DNA of 32,173 nt, taken from contig JANXMS010000320.1 of assembly GCA_025354525.1 (NCBI GenBank), positions 1-32,173 on the forward strand. The letters are read 5' to 3'. A program made the translations under genes and the position numbers. Below, piece after piece: positions 1 through 9,107 of the stretch (the first letter of the stretch is position 1; the number at the start of each line of letters is the position of its first letter). The notes under the pieces were generated by a model. The model did not search any database and had not been told where the DNA came from. It saw nothing but the letters and a program-made list of their open reading frames with translations. The DNA comes from Acidobacteriota bacterium (GTDB lineage: Bacteria; Acidobacteriota; Terriglobia; Bryobacterales; Bryobacteraceae).

Positions 1-59
1 GCTTCCACCGCCACCTTAGCTTTCAAAGCCGGCGAGTGAGTCTTGCGTGTTCGAGGCAT
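1..59 (-). CDS. IS3-family transposase OrfA, N-terminal 19-20 aa only (truncated by window edge)
   Basis: Minus-strand translation MPRTRKTHSPALKAKVAVEA preceded by a good Shine-Dalgarno sequence. Confidence 0.65.
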   Translation of the reverse strand, partial: MPRTRKTHSPALKAKVAVE

Positions 60-137
60 TGATTCTCCTTCATTTTCAATGCCCTCCTACACTTAAGCAA
101 TAACCATTTTTGTGTCTAGTTTTTGGGGTCCACCACA
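1..137 (-). mobile_element. Terminal part of an IS3-like insertion sequence (runs off the window start)
   Basis: Reverse complement reads TGTGGTGGACCCCAAAAACTAGACA... (IS3-family-like end), then AAGGAG ribosome-binding site and ATG at 59 encoding MPRTRKTHSPALKAKVAVEA, typical of an IS3-family OrfA N-terminus. Confidence 0.72.
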
Positions 138-675
138 CTCCGGCGGCGACGCCGGCGCCGGATGCGGTGGTGGTGCCGAGGCCATCTACGGTTCTCGGGA
201 TAGCAATAACGAGATCATCAGCAGTATGGGATACGCCTACCGGTTGACAGGAAGCGCGGCTCTCAAAACGCGAGGAGATGATATTTTTGGTGGTACTTGG
301 GGGGGCGATGATGGTTATCACGGGCAATGGGCTTGGTCGGCCGCTTCCAACCAGGGCAAAACTCATGGCCAGGGACTTTGCTGCAATGACAGCTATCTGG
401 TGGACCGGTTGGGGGCGACGGCGGCGAACCGAACCGCGCAGCTGTTGTCTGTGCAGGTTGGGTTCCGGCTGTTGTCGGTGACCGGGGCGGCGCGGGTGCG
501 GGTGACGGTGGTGCGGCCCGATGGCCAGGAGGTGAGCGCGGAGTGCATCACTTCTCCCTGCAGTGTGTCCGGGGATCAGCAGCAGGGAGAGCATCGCTTC
601 AAGCTCGAATATCTTACCTCGGGTGGGGTGGTGTTAGGAGCTTCGGAGTTGCAACCGCTGCGCGTCGGTTCCTAG
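138..675 (+). pseudogene. C-terminal remnant of a secreted polysaccharide-associated protein, truncated by the IS
   Basis: ORF 112-675 is open across the IS end; from about 138 its translation (NNEIISSMGYAYRLTGSAALKTRGDDIFGGTWG...THGQGLCCNDSYLVDRL) aligns by eye with the C-terminus of ORF 3878-6706 (NNTLIHAYGYAYALTGKLEYKTMGDDMFSATFG...YGQSFRSSGSYLAFRL). Confidence 0.65.
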
Positions 676-687
676 GCCGTGCCCAAG

Positions 688-743
688 GCTGCCGGAAACG
701 CCAATCGTCTAAACTCACAAAGACGGGTGGCGTTTCCGACGGC
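688..743. terminator. Strong stem-loop, possible terminator or structured RNA
   Basis: GCTGCCGGAAACGCCA (688-703) pairs with TGGCGTTTCCGACGGC (728-743) with one mismatch and one wobble; inner stem CGTCT (706-710)/AGACG (721-725). No U-tract follows. Confidence 0.45.
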
Positions 744-779
744 TGGCGGAGGCGGATCGGGAATAGAGAATAACAACGA

Positions 780-2036
780 ATGGAATCGGGCAGCAAGAAG
801 CGCCAAGTAACTATTTATATGGATGACTGGCAATGTGCACCAAACAGCGGCGGTTATCTGCGTTTACGTTCGAACGTCACGGCATTTCATGATCTAGGCT
901 GGCAAGTGGAAGTGGTGCGTTTGGAGAGTACCCCGGCGCAGGTACCGGAGTGGGCTGAAGCGCTGGGGGTGGATTGGGTGAGCGAGGCGGGTGGGCCGGT
1001 GCCTGGGCGGGCGGCCAAGGCTCTGGGCCGGATTCAATACCGGTTAGGGATTCCGGGCGAAGCGGCTTGCGGCTACTATTTTCCGCGGCACAGCGCGGCG
1101 CGCGAAGCGATGCGGCGGCGGCGGGGACAGGGTCGGCTCCATGTTTTAGAGGGAATTCAAATCGCCAACGCGCTGCCGTTTCTGGGTCATGAAACGGTAA
1201 TTTTCAGCCATCATGACATCTGGCATGAAGCCTCGGCGGCGGCACTTACCGCGCAACTTGAGATGGAGGGGCGGGAATTGCAGAAAGCGGAGCGGAGGGA
1301 ACTGCATTTTTTAAAGAACATCGAAGCCCTCATATGCCGGAAGAGCACCCAGATCTTTACGATATCGGCCCGCGACTGCGCGGTTTTGCAACGGCAAGGA
1401 TGGAGGCAAGCCTACTACTTACCGATGAGTATCGGCGAAATCGTTTCCGTTGACCGGACCATCGACGCGGGTGCTCCATTGCGCATTTTGCATTTGGGGA
1501 AAATTTCCCATCTTCCTTCCTATCGGTCTCTGGAGCATCTCCTACGGGATGTCTTCCCGCTACTGGAACCGAAAACGCTCAATCGGCTCCGGTTACGAGT
1601 GGTTGGAGCAATTGATGTTGGCAATCCACGCGTAGAACGGATTCTGAAACTCCGCGAACCTTACGCTAAGCAAGTCGAATTAGCTGGATTTGTGCCGGAC
1701 TTGCGGACGGAGTTCACCGGTAATGATCTGCAGATTGTTGCTTCGACGGCTGCGAGCGGACTACAAACTCGGATTGTCGAATCGCTTGCGCAGGGTCTTC
1801 CGGTTTTGGCGTCAGAAACGGCAGCGCAAGGGTTGGAGCATCTACGGAGCGGACAGGACATAATTATTGCCCGGACGGCGGGAGAGTTTGCCGACGCCAT
1901 TCGCGCATTAGCGGACAATCGTGACCGAATCGACGAATTGTCGGTGGCTGGACGGCGGTTTTATGAACAGCGCCATAGTCGAAAATACGTCGCTGAACGG
2001 CTGCGGAGTTATCTTTCGCGAATGCCTGTTCTGTAA
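780..2036 (+). CDS. Glycosyltransferase (GT4/GT-B-like)
   Basis: 418-aa ORF with C-terminal GT4-like pattern (LQIVASTAASGLQTRIVESLAQGLPVLASETAAQGL...). Confidence 0.75.
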   Translation: MESGSKKRQVTIYMDDWQCAPNSGGYLRLRSNVTAFHDLGWQVEVVRLESTPAQVPEWAEALGVDWVSEAGGPVPGRAAKALGRIQYRLGIPGEAACGYYFPRHSAAREAMRRRRGQGRLHVLEGIQIANALPFLGHETVIFSHHDIWHEASAAALTAQLEMEGRELQKAERRELHFLKNIEALICRKSTQIFTISARDCAVLQRQGWRQAYYLPMSIGEIVSVDRTIDAGAPLRILHLGKISHLPSYRSLEHLLRDVFPLLEPKTLNRLRLRVVGAIDVGNPRVERILKLREPYAKQVELAGFVPDLRTEFTGNDLQIVASTAASGLQTRIVESLAQGLPVLASETAAQGLEHLRSGQDIIIARTAGEFADAIRALADNRDRIDELSVAGRRFYEQRHSRKYVAERLRSYLSRMPVL

Positions 2037-2179
2037 GTTATCCAAGGCGAACTCGCTGGGTGGGCTACCCTTGCCGCAAAGTGACACGGAACTCGAAATC
2101 AGGTCCGATACTGGCGCCGGAAACTCGCCGATCCGCGTCAACTCATCGCAGAACGCGGCCGATATGCTAACGTAGCCAT

Positions 2180-2992
2180 ATGGTTCGAGGCTTAGCTCTA
2201 GCGTGTGCGCGAATGTTGCCCACTCCTGTAAAAGAGTGGATTCATAACCGTCGCGGCTTTGACAATATTGCGCGAGCTTTTTACGGCGGCATGTTGGGGT
2301 CGGGAATCGGAACCATCGAGAGCGGTCCGATGAAAGGTTTGCGGTTAGTGTTGGGGCGGCATGTTTCGCATGCTCACCTCTCCGGCAACTACGAGCTAGA
2401 GACGCAGCGCGCTCTGGACCAAGAATTGCGAGACGGTTTTGTCTGCTACGACTTGGGCGCGAGCATTGGCTATCTGACGTTGCTGATGGCGCGGAAAGCC
2501 TCGCGCGTTTTCGCTTTCGAACCGGCGCCGCACGCGACCGGGGAGCTTCTGAAGCACGTCGCCGCCAACGATTTCGGTGGTCGAGTGGAGATTGTGGGAA
2601 CACCGGTGTCCGATTCCGAGCGCGAAGTGACGTTTGCGCTCACAGACGTTGCTTATGGCTCCGGCATTAATGATGGTCCAACGAAATGGCCGACGCTCAA
2701 ACTCCGCAGCACCACGCTAGATATCTTTGCCAAGAGTCATCCCGCGCCGGATCTGATAAAGATCGACGTGGAAGGCGAAGAGGGCCGGGTACTGGACGGC
2801 GCGGTAGAGATTCTGGCCACGAAGCGGCCTGTTATTATTTGCGAGATTCATTCGCAGGCAGCCGCGACGCACGTTTTATCCGTTTTAGACCGGTTTCACT
2901 ACAAGGTGTTCGAGCTTAGCGGTGAGGAGTTCGATCGGGGCGACGAGAAGATCATCCCTGGTTGCGTGCAGGTGGTCTGCCGTCCGCAGTAG
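2180..2992 (+). CDS. FkbM family SAM-dependent methyltransferase
   Basis: 270 aa; VCYDLGASIGYLTLLMARKASRVFAFEPAPHATGELLKHVAAND and DLIKIDVEGEEGRVLDGA motifs. Confidence 0.85.
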   Translation: MVRGLALACARMLPTPVKEWIHNRRGFDNIARAFYGGMLGSGIGTIESGPMKGLRLVLGRHVSHAHLSGNYELETQRALDQELRDGFVCYDLGASIGYLTLLMARKASRVFAFEPAPHATGELLKHVAANDFGGRVEIVGTPVSDSEREVTFALTDVAYGSGINDGPTKWPTLKLRSTTLDIFAKSHPAPDLIKIDVEGEEGRVLDGAVEILATKRPVIICEIHSQAAATHVLSVLDRFHYKVFELSGEEFDRGDEKIIPGCVQVVCRPQ

Positions 2993-3073
2993 GGGGCAAG
3001 TTTTCGCATTGACGGCGCGAGTCCGATGGAGCAATGCGTAATCGGCCTGTACGCGCTTCGTTATAAACCTTTC

Positions 3074-3237
3074 GTACTTGATTAGCGGCCTCCATCTCAA
3101 TAGAATCAATGGTTTCCGTAGCGCCCTGCGAGCCTTTAGCCTGATTTCGGGGGCCCTCCGCAGCGAAAATTCCAAAAACGCCAGGAAATTGGCCCAAGTC
3201 TGGAGGCGAAAGGTCCCGAAACCCGCTAATCAAGTAC
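3074..3237. repeat. 15-bp perfect inverted repeat flanking 134 bp of non-coding DNA
   Basis: GTACTTGATTAGCGG (3074-3088) and CCGCTAATCAAGTAC (3223-3237); inner CCTCCA (3089-3094)/TGGAGG (3201-3206) are also complementary. Confidence 0.7.
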
Positions 3238-3530
3238 AACCTTTCCATGGGTTTAGTAAGAAACCTCTTGTCGGCATCGTTCCTCCACTGTCGCCAAGAT
3301 CGCAGTCAGGTATAGATGGGTGTCTAGTGGGCGTCCCGCAGCAGAACGCTGAAAACCGTTGACCACGTACCGGAATGGGATGAACACGTGAAGACGATAC
3401 TGCCTTCAAGCGCTGAAATCACTTTATGAGTCAACCGGGCTGACTAGGTTTGTGGTGTTTTAGGCAATCGCTACGACGTGGTCATAGTGGACGGGATGGG
3501 TTGTAATTATACACAACTGGATTGTTGTAT

Positions 3531-3574
3531 CCATTCACTCGCGTCCATTCACTCGCGTCTGTTCGTCTGTTCGT
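3531..3574. repeat. Short tandem repeats: CCATTCACTCGCGT x2 followed by CTGTTCGT x2
   Basis: Direct reading: 3531-3544 and 3545-3558 identical; 3559-3566 and 3567-3574 identical. Confidence 0.85.
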
Positions 3575-3877
3575 CCTGGCGGGATTATAGTTCTGGACAA
3601 CTCCGATTGACTCCCGCTGTCGTGCAGTTATTTGATAAATCCTGGAATGCTGCAGATCGATTTTGGCTTTGTTCCAGATACTGACGGACCTCAGCGAACC
3701 TCCATGTTCTTTGCTCAACCATCCGCGATACGACACAGACGACATCTTTCAGCAGTGGCGGGAGTCGTTCAAGACTGGGAGTAGAGCAAAGGATGAAGCT
3801 TCTGCTTAAATGTTACTTCTGGTACGCTCATGGATAGGGACATAAAACGCTTGGCGGCCAGAGCGTGAAGATCTCTA

Positions 3878-6706
3878 TTGGGGAACCTAGTGTTTAGAAT
3901 ACTCATCATGTTCGTTTGTGCTTCGACGTCGTTTAGTCAGTGGTCGCTGAATCTGGACGGAGTACGCCAAGCAGCGCAAGGCAGCACGAAGACTTCTAAA
4001 ACCGTCGATTCGCTGCGGTTGGAGTTTCGGATACATGATCTTGCTTTAAATCGGAACGTTGGCCAGCAGGTGTTGGTGGCCTGCAGCCAGTTTTTATCGA
4101 TTCCGGCGAATAGCAGCAATCTGTTGCTGGTGGATTTTCTGAACAACGGGGAGTCAAGCCCTCTGCCGTTAGACGGGCGTACTGACGTAATCATTCGCAT
4201 TCAGCATTTTCCGCGGGAAGCGCTAGTCACCTATGAAGCCTGGAACTCTGATGGCACGAACTATTTTGTGCGGCGGATGCCAGGGCGACGGTCGAGTGGC
4301 CGCTGTGAGAACGACGCGATCCAATTTGGGTCCAATGGCAGGAACGAGAGCTGGATGAAAGGGGCATTTGCCTATTTCCGGTGGTTTGACACGACGGTTG
4401 CGCCGCAGGCACCGCCGTCCAATAGTGCGAAAGAGGCGGTGGTGGCGTATGAATTTGAACAGAACACGAACGAGGAATCCGGCAACGGCAAACCACTTTC
4501 GCTGAGCGGTGGCCCCAACTATGTACAGAGTCCGGTGTTTCCCCCCTCGTTGAGCGCGATCCCGAGCCGAACGCTCCAGGAAAGTGAAGAGCTGATTCTG
4601 GAGGGCAGCGAGTTTGGCGCCTCGTCACTGCCGATCGTGAGTTGGAAATGGGAACAGTTGCGGGGGCCAGTGGAAGTGGTACTGGAATCTCCAGACCAAC
4701 TGCGCACGAAAGTGACCGGAGCGGTCAAGGCTGGCACCTATGAATTCAAATTGACGGCGACCAACAGCGCGGGCGTATCCACTTCGATCACAACACGCTT
4801 AGGCGTAGTGCCCACCAATGACTATGGCGTGGTGCTGGTAGAAGACCCGCTTGTCTCGTTTATCGTTGGCCCGATGGTGAAACAGGGGAAATCGCCGTGG
4901 CCCTGGTTTGACAGTACGCGTGTGAATTTCGGCAAGAGATGGGCAGCGAGCTACCCCGATGCGCCTCCGGGAGAGGCCGACAAGCGCAGCGGGACGGTCC
5001 GTGCCAACCCGGGCGACCGGATTCTGCGCGGTACGGGAACCAAGTTCGTCAGTGACTTTATCGGGGTTACGGCGGCGGAGCCTGGCCGGGTGCGGCTGCT
5101 CGGTGGGTCGCCGGAGGTACGAGGCACGGGGACGGCGTTTATGCGCACGTTTTTGACGAATCAGAAGAATGGCGTCGGTATTTTGAGTTTACAGGCAGGT
5201 TCCAATATTGTTTTGGGTGAGAGCACCGCATTCCTCGGCACGGTAAAGGCCGGGCAGTATCTGCTGATCCGCGTTCCCGCTGGCGGTTTTTTGGGCAGCG
5301 AACAACAGACGTTGCGAGTGAAGAAGGTTTTGGATAACGCGAGCATCGAATTGGAGGCTCCCTACACGGGTCCGGCGTTGACCCGGTTGGACTTTCAGCT
5401 TGCCGATGACTCCGGAAAACAGCTTGTGGTGACCGATGGCGTGGGCGTGCGATGGGTGTTCCGACCGTCGGTGGTAAGCGATACGGTTTTGCGGCTACCG
5501 GAGTCATTCCGGGGCCAGTCTATCAACGACACGGAGTTTGGCTTGGTGGCGGGGCAGTATGCCTATGACATGGTGGCGGCGCATTACCCTCTACCGGAGG
5601 GCAAGCAGGGTCGTCAATCCTATTCGGTGATTCAGGTCAACAGTGACACGGAATTGCGCATGTATGAACCCTGGGCGTTGGATCCGGCGGTGTCTGTCCC
5701 GTTCGGCCGTTATAAGAATGAGGAGGAGCACCAGCATTGGCGGGAAGACATTAACTACTACGACAGCGTGCTGGTCCACTATCAGAACTACTACCGGACG
5801 GGGTTGGACGACCACTTGGAAGCGGCACGGAAGTTGGCCGATTTATGGTGGATTTTCCTGGACGAAGGGCGTGGTTTTACCGGAACTGACGTGCCGCCCC
5901 GGCAGATTAGCATAGCCGGACTGATGTTACGGGCGATGGATGGACGGCCGGAGATGTGGCCGGGCATCAAGCGCTACATGGATTACATGCATTCGGTGTG
6001 GCTGGGTCCGCGGCTGAATTACGACGCCATCTATTATGGTGTCCGTGAGAGCGGCTACATGCTGCACTACTGCGCACTGATGGCTAAGGTCTATCCCGAT
6101 GAAGTTGTGCGGGAAGATTATCTGGCCAAGGCGCTGGCCGCCTCCACGATCTTTTTTGTGCGGCTGCAGCAGCCCGACGGGTCTTGGCGTTGGACTGATG
6201 ACTTATGGAAGGGCAAGGGAGAACAGCCGTTCCATGTCGGCGTATTACTGGAAGGGATGATTTCGACCCATCGGCTGACGAAAAACGAGCAGGTTCTGCG
6301 GGCTATTTTGCGATCGCTGGATCACTTGTCACTGATCCAGGAACCGGCACCGTGCCGGAAGCCCGTCTATGCGATCTACAACGACGATGGCCCTTGGGGC
6401 CAGCACTGCGCCAACGGGAACAAGAAGGTGGACCGTGAGACAATTCTGGACGGTCGCGCCGGCAACAACACCTTAATTCATGCCTACGGCTATGCCTACG
6501 CGCTGACCGGTAAGCTAGAGTACAAAACGATGGGCGATGATATGTTTTCGGCTACATTTGGCGCCGGACAGGGTCCAGGGGCCGATGAATATTGGGGTCG
6601 GGCGGATACGACATCCAAGCAATACGGCCAGTCATTCCGGTCGAGTGGTAGCTACCTGGCCTTCCGGCTGCACACCTCAGAAACACCGGTAATCCCCGAT
6701 CTGTGA
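3878..6706 (+). CDS. Large secreted protein: signal peptide, LamG/PKD-like N-terminal region, alpha/alpha-barrel-like C-terminal region (putative glycan-active enzyme)
   Basis: Signal-like N-terminus RILIMFVCASTSFSQ; PKD-like segment WKWEQLRGPVEVVLES...AGTYEFKLTATNSAG; helical, aromatic-rich C-terminal half. True start could be TTG 3878, GTG 3890 or ATG 3908. Confidence 0.7.
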   Translation: MGNLVFRILIMFVCASTSFSQWSLNLDGVRQAAQGSTKTSKTVDSLRLEFRIHDLALNRNVGQQVLVACSQFLSIPANSSNLLLVDFLNNGESSPLPLDGRTDVIIRIQHFPREALVTYEAWNSDGTNYFVRRMPGRRSSGRCENDAIQFGSNGRNESWMKGAFAYFRWFDTTVAPQAPPSNSAKEAVVAYEFEQNTNEESGNGKPLSLSGGPNYVQSPVFPPSLSAIPSRTLQESEELILEGSEFGASSLPIVSWKWEQLRGPVEVVLESPDQLRTKVTGAVKAGTYEFKLTATNSAGVSTSITTRLGVVPTNDYGVVLVEDPLVSFIVGPMVKQGKSPWPWFDSTRVNFGKRWAASYPDAPPGEADKRSGTVRANPGDRILRGTGTKFVSDFIGVTAAEPGRVRLLGGSPEVRGTGTAFMRTFLTNQKNGVGILSLQAGSNIVLGESTAFLGTVKAGQYLLIRVPAGGFLGSEQQTLRVKKVLDNASIELEAPYTGPALTRLDFQLADDSGKQLVVTDGVGVRWVFRPSVVSDTVLRLPESFRGQSINDTEFGLVAGQYAYDMVAAHYPLPEGKQGRQSYSVIQVNSDTELRMYEPWALDPAVSVPFGRYKNEEEHQHWREDINYYDSVLVHYQNYYRTGLDDHLEAARKLADLWWIFLDEGRGFTGTDVPPRQISIAGLMLRAMDGRPEMWPGIKRYMDYMHSVWLGPRLNYDAIYYGVRESGYMLHYCALMAKVYPDEVVREDYLAKALAASTIFFVRLQQPDGSWRWTDDLWKGKGEQPFHVGVLLEGMISTHRLTKNEQVLRAILRSLDHLSLIQEPAPCRKPVYAIYNDDGPWGQHCANGNKKVDRETILDGRAGNNTLIHAYGYAYALTGKLEYKTMGDDMFSATFGAGQGPGADEYWGRADTTSKQYGQSFRSSGSYLAFRLHTSETPVIPDL

Positions 6707-6798
6707 ATCCCTAATACAACACGTTTAGCTTTCTCCTGGATCCCAGCGTGGGTTTGGGGACTGGTTTTGGCGATTGTTCTGGCGGGAGGCGGACTCTT

Positions 6799-7923
6799 CT
6801 ACCGGGCAAGAAATCCGTCATAAATCTCGCCCAGCCGATCAGCGGCAGCTCTGAGACTATAGCGCTGTTCCACCTCTTGGCGAGCCGCGAGCGCAAGTCG
6901 GTTCCGGAGCCCTTGATCGGTGCCAAGTTGCTCCAATTGTGCGGCGAGGACGGCGCTCTCGCCGGACGGAAAGAGGAAGCCGTTCTCCCCGTGGCGGAGG
7001 ATGTAGGGATTCCCCCCAGCGTTGGAGGCGATTGCCGAAATACCGGTAGCCATGGCCTCCAGCAGGGCGTTAGAAAACGCTTCGCTTAAAGACGGCAGCA
7101 CAAAAATATCGAGCGTCCGGTAGTAGGGAGCCACATCGCGGCAGGAAGGCAGAAACACGCAGCGTCCGGCGGCCGTGAGGGCGGTCGCACGCTGGCGGAG
7201 AGTAGCTTCGTGGTCCCCGCCGCCGGCGATCAGCAACCGCCAATCCGGATGACGGTCGGCCACCAGAGAAAAGGCATCAATGAGTGTTTCAATTGACTTT
7301 TCCGCCCGTAGCACGCTGACAGTACCAATGACCAGAGAGGCCCCCGCGAGGTCGGGTGGGACATGGCGAGGGCCGGGCTGGAACCGGTCCGTATCGACGC
7401 CGTTAGGGGCAAGATGTATCCGTTCGCTGGAAACGTCATAGACGGTCGTCAGTTCCTGCGCGCAGAACGGGGAGTTGACGACGATGCCATCGACCAAACC
7501 ATCGGTCCAGCGCAGTGCGCGCTGGTAGAAAGAAGGAAACAGCGCCCGTTCGCCGCGCGAGCTGCCCAGGACAACAGGCGTGCCGAACCACCGGGCTAGA
7601 GGCGTCATGAAAGTCACGGTGGGATAGTCAAACGGGTGAACGATGCGGATATTGTGCTCGCGCAGGTAGCGGCGGAGGACAAGGGCACCGCTCACAACCG
7701 AGGCATCGCGCAGGGATCTCACTGGAAGCCGCGTGACGGGAACCCCGGCGGCGCGTAGCTCTTCAGCGCGGAAGCCTTCCGGGTGGAAAGCCATCACGTG
7801 GGGGGAAAATCGCTCCCGGTCCAGCTGCTTAGCCATTTCGGTCATTTGTCGCTCGGTACCGCCCGGGCCCAGCGTATGGCAAGCAAACAGGACCGGAACG
7901 GGTAGCGTGGGGCCTTGGTGCAT
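6799..7923 (-). CDS. Glycosyltransferase family 4
   Basis: 374 aa; LFACHTLGPGGTERQMTEMAKQLDRERF N-terminus and FVLPSLSEAFSNALLEAMATGISAIASNAGG GT4 motif. Confidence 0.9.
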   Translation of the reverse strand: MHQGPTLPVPVLFACHTLGPGGTERQMTEMAKQLDRERFSPHVMAFHPEGFRAEELRAAGVPVTRLPVRSLRDASVVSGALVLRRYLREHNIRIVHPFDYPTVTFMTPLARWFGTPVVLGSSRGERALFPSFYQRALRWTDGLVDGIVVNSPFCAQELTTVYDVSSERIHLAPNGVDTDRFQPGPRHVPPDLAGASLVIGTVSVLRAEKSIETLIDAFSLVADRHPDWRLLIAGGGDHEATLRQRATALTAAGRCVFLPSCRDVAPYYRTLDIFVLPSLSEAFSNALLEAMATGISAIASNAGGNPYILRHGENGFLFPSGESAVLAAQLEQLGTDQGLRNRLALAARQEVEQRYSLRAAADRLGEIYDGFLAR

Positions 7924-7982
7924 CCAGTTCAGTATCTCGCGGGAGTTATACTGACGGGAGAGAACTCCGAAAAAACTCTTCT

Positions 7983-9107
7983 ATGCGTATTGTCCACATC
8001 CTGCCTTTTCCTGAAATTGGCGGTACGGAGATCGGGCAAGTGAATCTAATGCTGGCCAGCCGACGACTCGGGGTCGATGCATTTGCCCTTGTTCCCGAAG
8101 GCGGCGACGCGGTAGCCGGATATGTACGAGCGGCCGGATTTGAGGCCTTTCCGTATGCTGTGCCGCAACCGAGTTTCCGTCACGGCGCACGTTTCTGGCG
8201 GGAGAGTGGGGAACTTGCAGCGTTCTTGCACGAACGGAAGGCGACCGCCATGCATTGCGCCAATGTTCTTGGTGCCTATCACTGCGCCCTCGCCGGTCGG
8301 CGGGCCGGAATTCCGGTCATCGGGCATGTGCGGGGGCGGTTTGAAGAACTGCCGTTCCGAGAGAAAGTTTTCATGCGTTGGGTGGATCGATGGGCCTTCG
8401 TTTCACGCAGTACCTGGGACCGGTTCTGCATACCCGTGAAGGAGGAATTGGGCGACGTAGTTTACGACGGCGTATCCTTTGCCGCGGTGCCGGAGGACGC
8501 CGGGACTGGAGTGCGCGCAGAGTTCGGACTGAGCGGCGATACGGTGATTGTCGGCATGGTGGCGCGCGTCGCGCCGCAGAAGGATTTTGAGACACTGATA
8601 CGGAGCGCGGCAACGTTATCTATCCGCTTTCCAGCAATGCGGTTTTTAATGGTCGGTGATCTGGACCCCCTGCACTACCCGCGGGTACGCCGGTGGTTGG
8701 AAGAGCATCAGGTGGCGGACCGCTTCCTGTTCACTGGCTTTCGCCGGGATATTGCGCGCCTGATGAAAGCCATGGACGTGGCGGTTTTGAGCACGCACGG
8801 CGAAGGGTTGCCGCTAGTGTTGCTGGAGGCGATGAGCCATAGCCGGCCAGTCGTGGCAACGGGCCTTGATGGGATCCTTGAGGTCGTCGAAGACGGCCGG
8901 ACAGGGTTACTCGTGCCCCATGGTGATGCGGCGGCGCTGGCGGAGGCGATTGGCCGACTGGTGAGTGACCCCGCTCTAGCCCGGCGGCTAGGTGAGGCTG
9001 GCAGACGGACGGTGGAAACCAAGTTCAGTCAGCAAGCATTTGAACAAAGCGTGGAACGACTGTACGCCGGCGTATTCCCTGGCATGGCGTTACCGGGGAA
9101 GCGCTAG
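7983..9107 (+). CDS. Glycosyltransferase family 4
   Basis: 374 aa; MRIVHILPFPEIGGTEIGQVNLMLA and VLSTHGEGLPLVLLEAMSHSRPVVATGLDG. Confidence 0.9.
   Translation: MRIVHILPFPEIGGTEIGQVNLMLASRRLGVDAFALVPEGGDAVAGYVRAAGFEAFPYAVPQPSFRHGARFWRESGELAAFLHERKATAMHCANVLGAYHCALAGRRAGIPVIGHVRGRFEELPFREKVFMRWVDRWAFVSRSTWDRFCIPVKEELGDVVYDGVSFAAVPEDAGTGVRAEFGLSGDTVIVGMVARVAPQKDFETLIRSAATLSIRFPAMRFLMVGDLDPLHYPRVRRWLEEHQVADRFLFTGFRRDIARLMKAMDVAVLSTHGEGLPLVLLEAMSHSRPVVATGLDGILEVVEDGRTGLLVPHGDAAALAEAIGRLVSDPALARRLGEAGRRTVETKFSQQAFEQSVERLYAGVFPGMALPGKR

Noticed and set aside
1921-2175. 84-aa plus-strand ORF between GT and FkbM genes
   Set aside because: Overlaps the GT 3' end in another frame with no recognised domain; likely chance ORF.
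1908-2603. 231-aa minus-strand ORF
   Set aside because: Overlaps the GT and FkbM genes on the other strand; Arg/Ser-rich shadow translation.
6704-6706. TGA at the end of the 942-aa ORF as a selenocysteine codon
   Set aside because: No SECIS-like hairpin evident immediately downstream and the position lies between a domain and an anchor rather than in an active-site context; readthrough or nonsense mutation is simpler.
7924-7982. GGAGTT/AACTCC inverted repeat between divergent GT genes
   Set aside because: Only 6-bp arms in a 59-bp intergenic region; not distinguishable from chance, although a divergent promoter must lie nearby.
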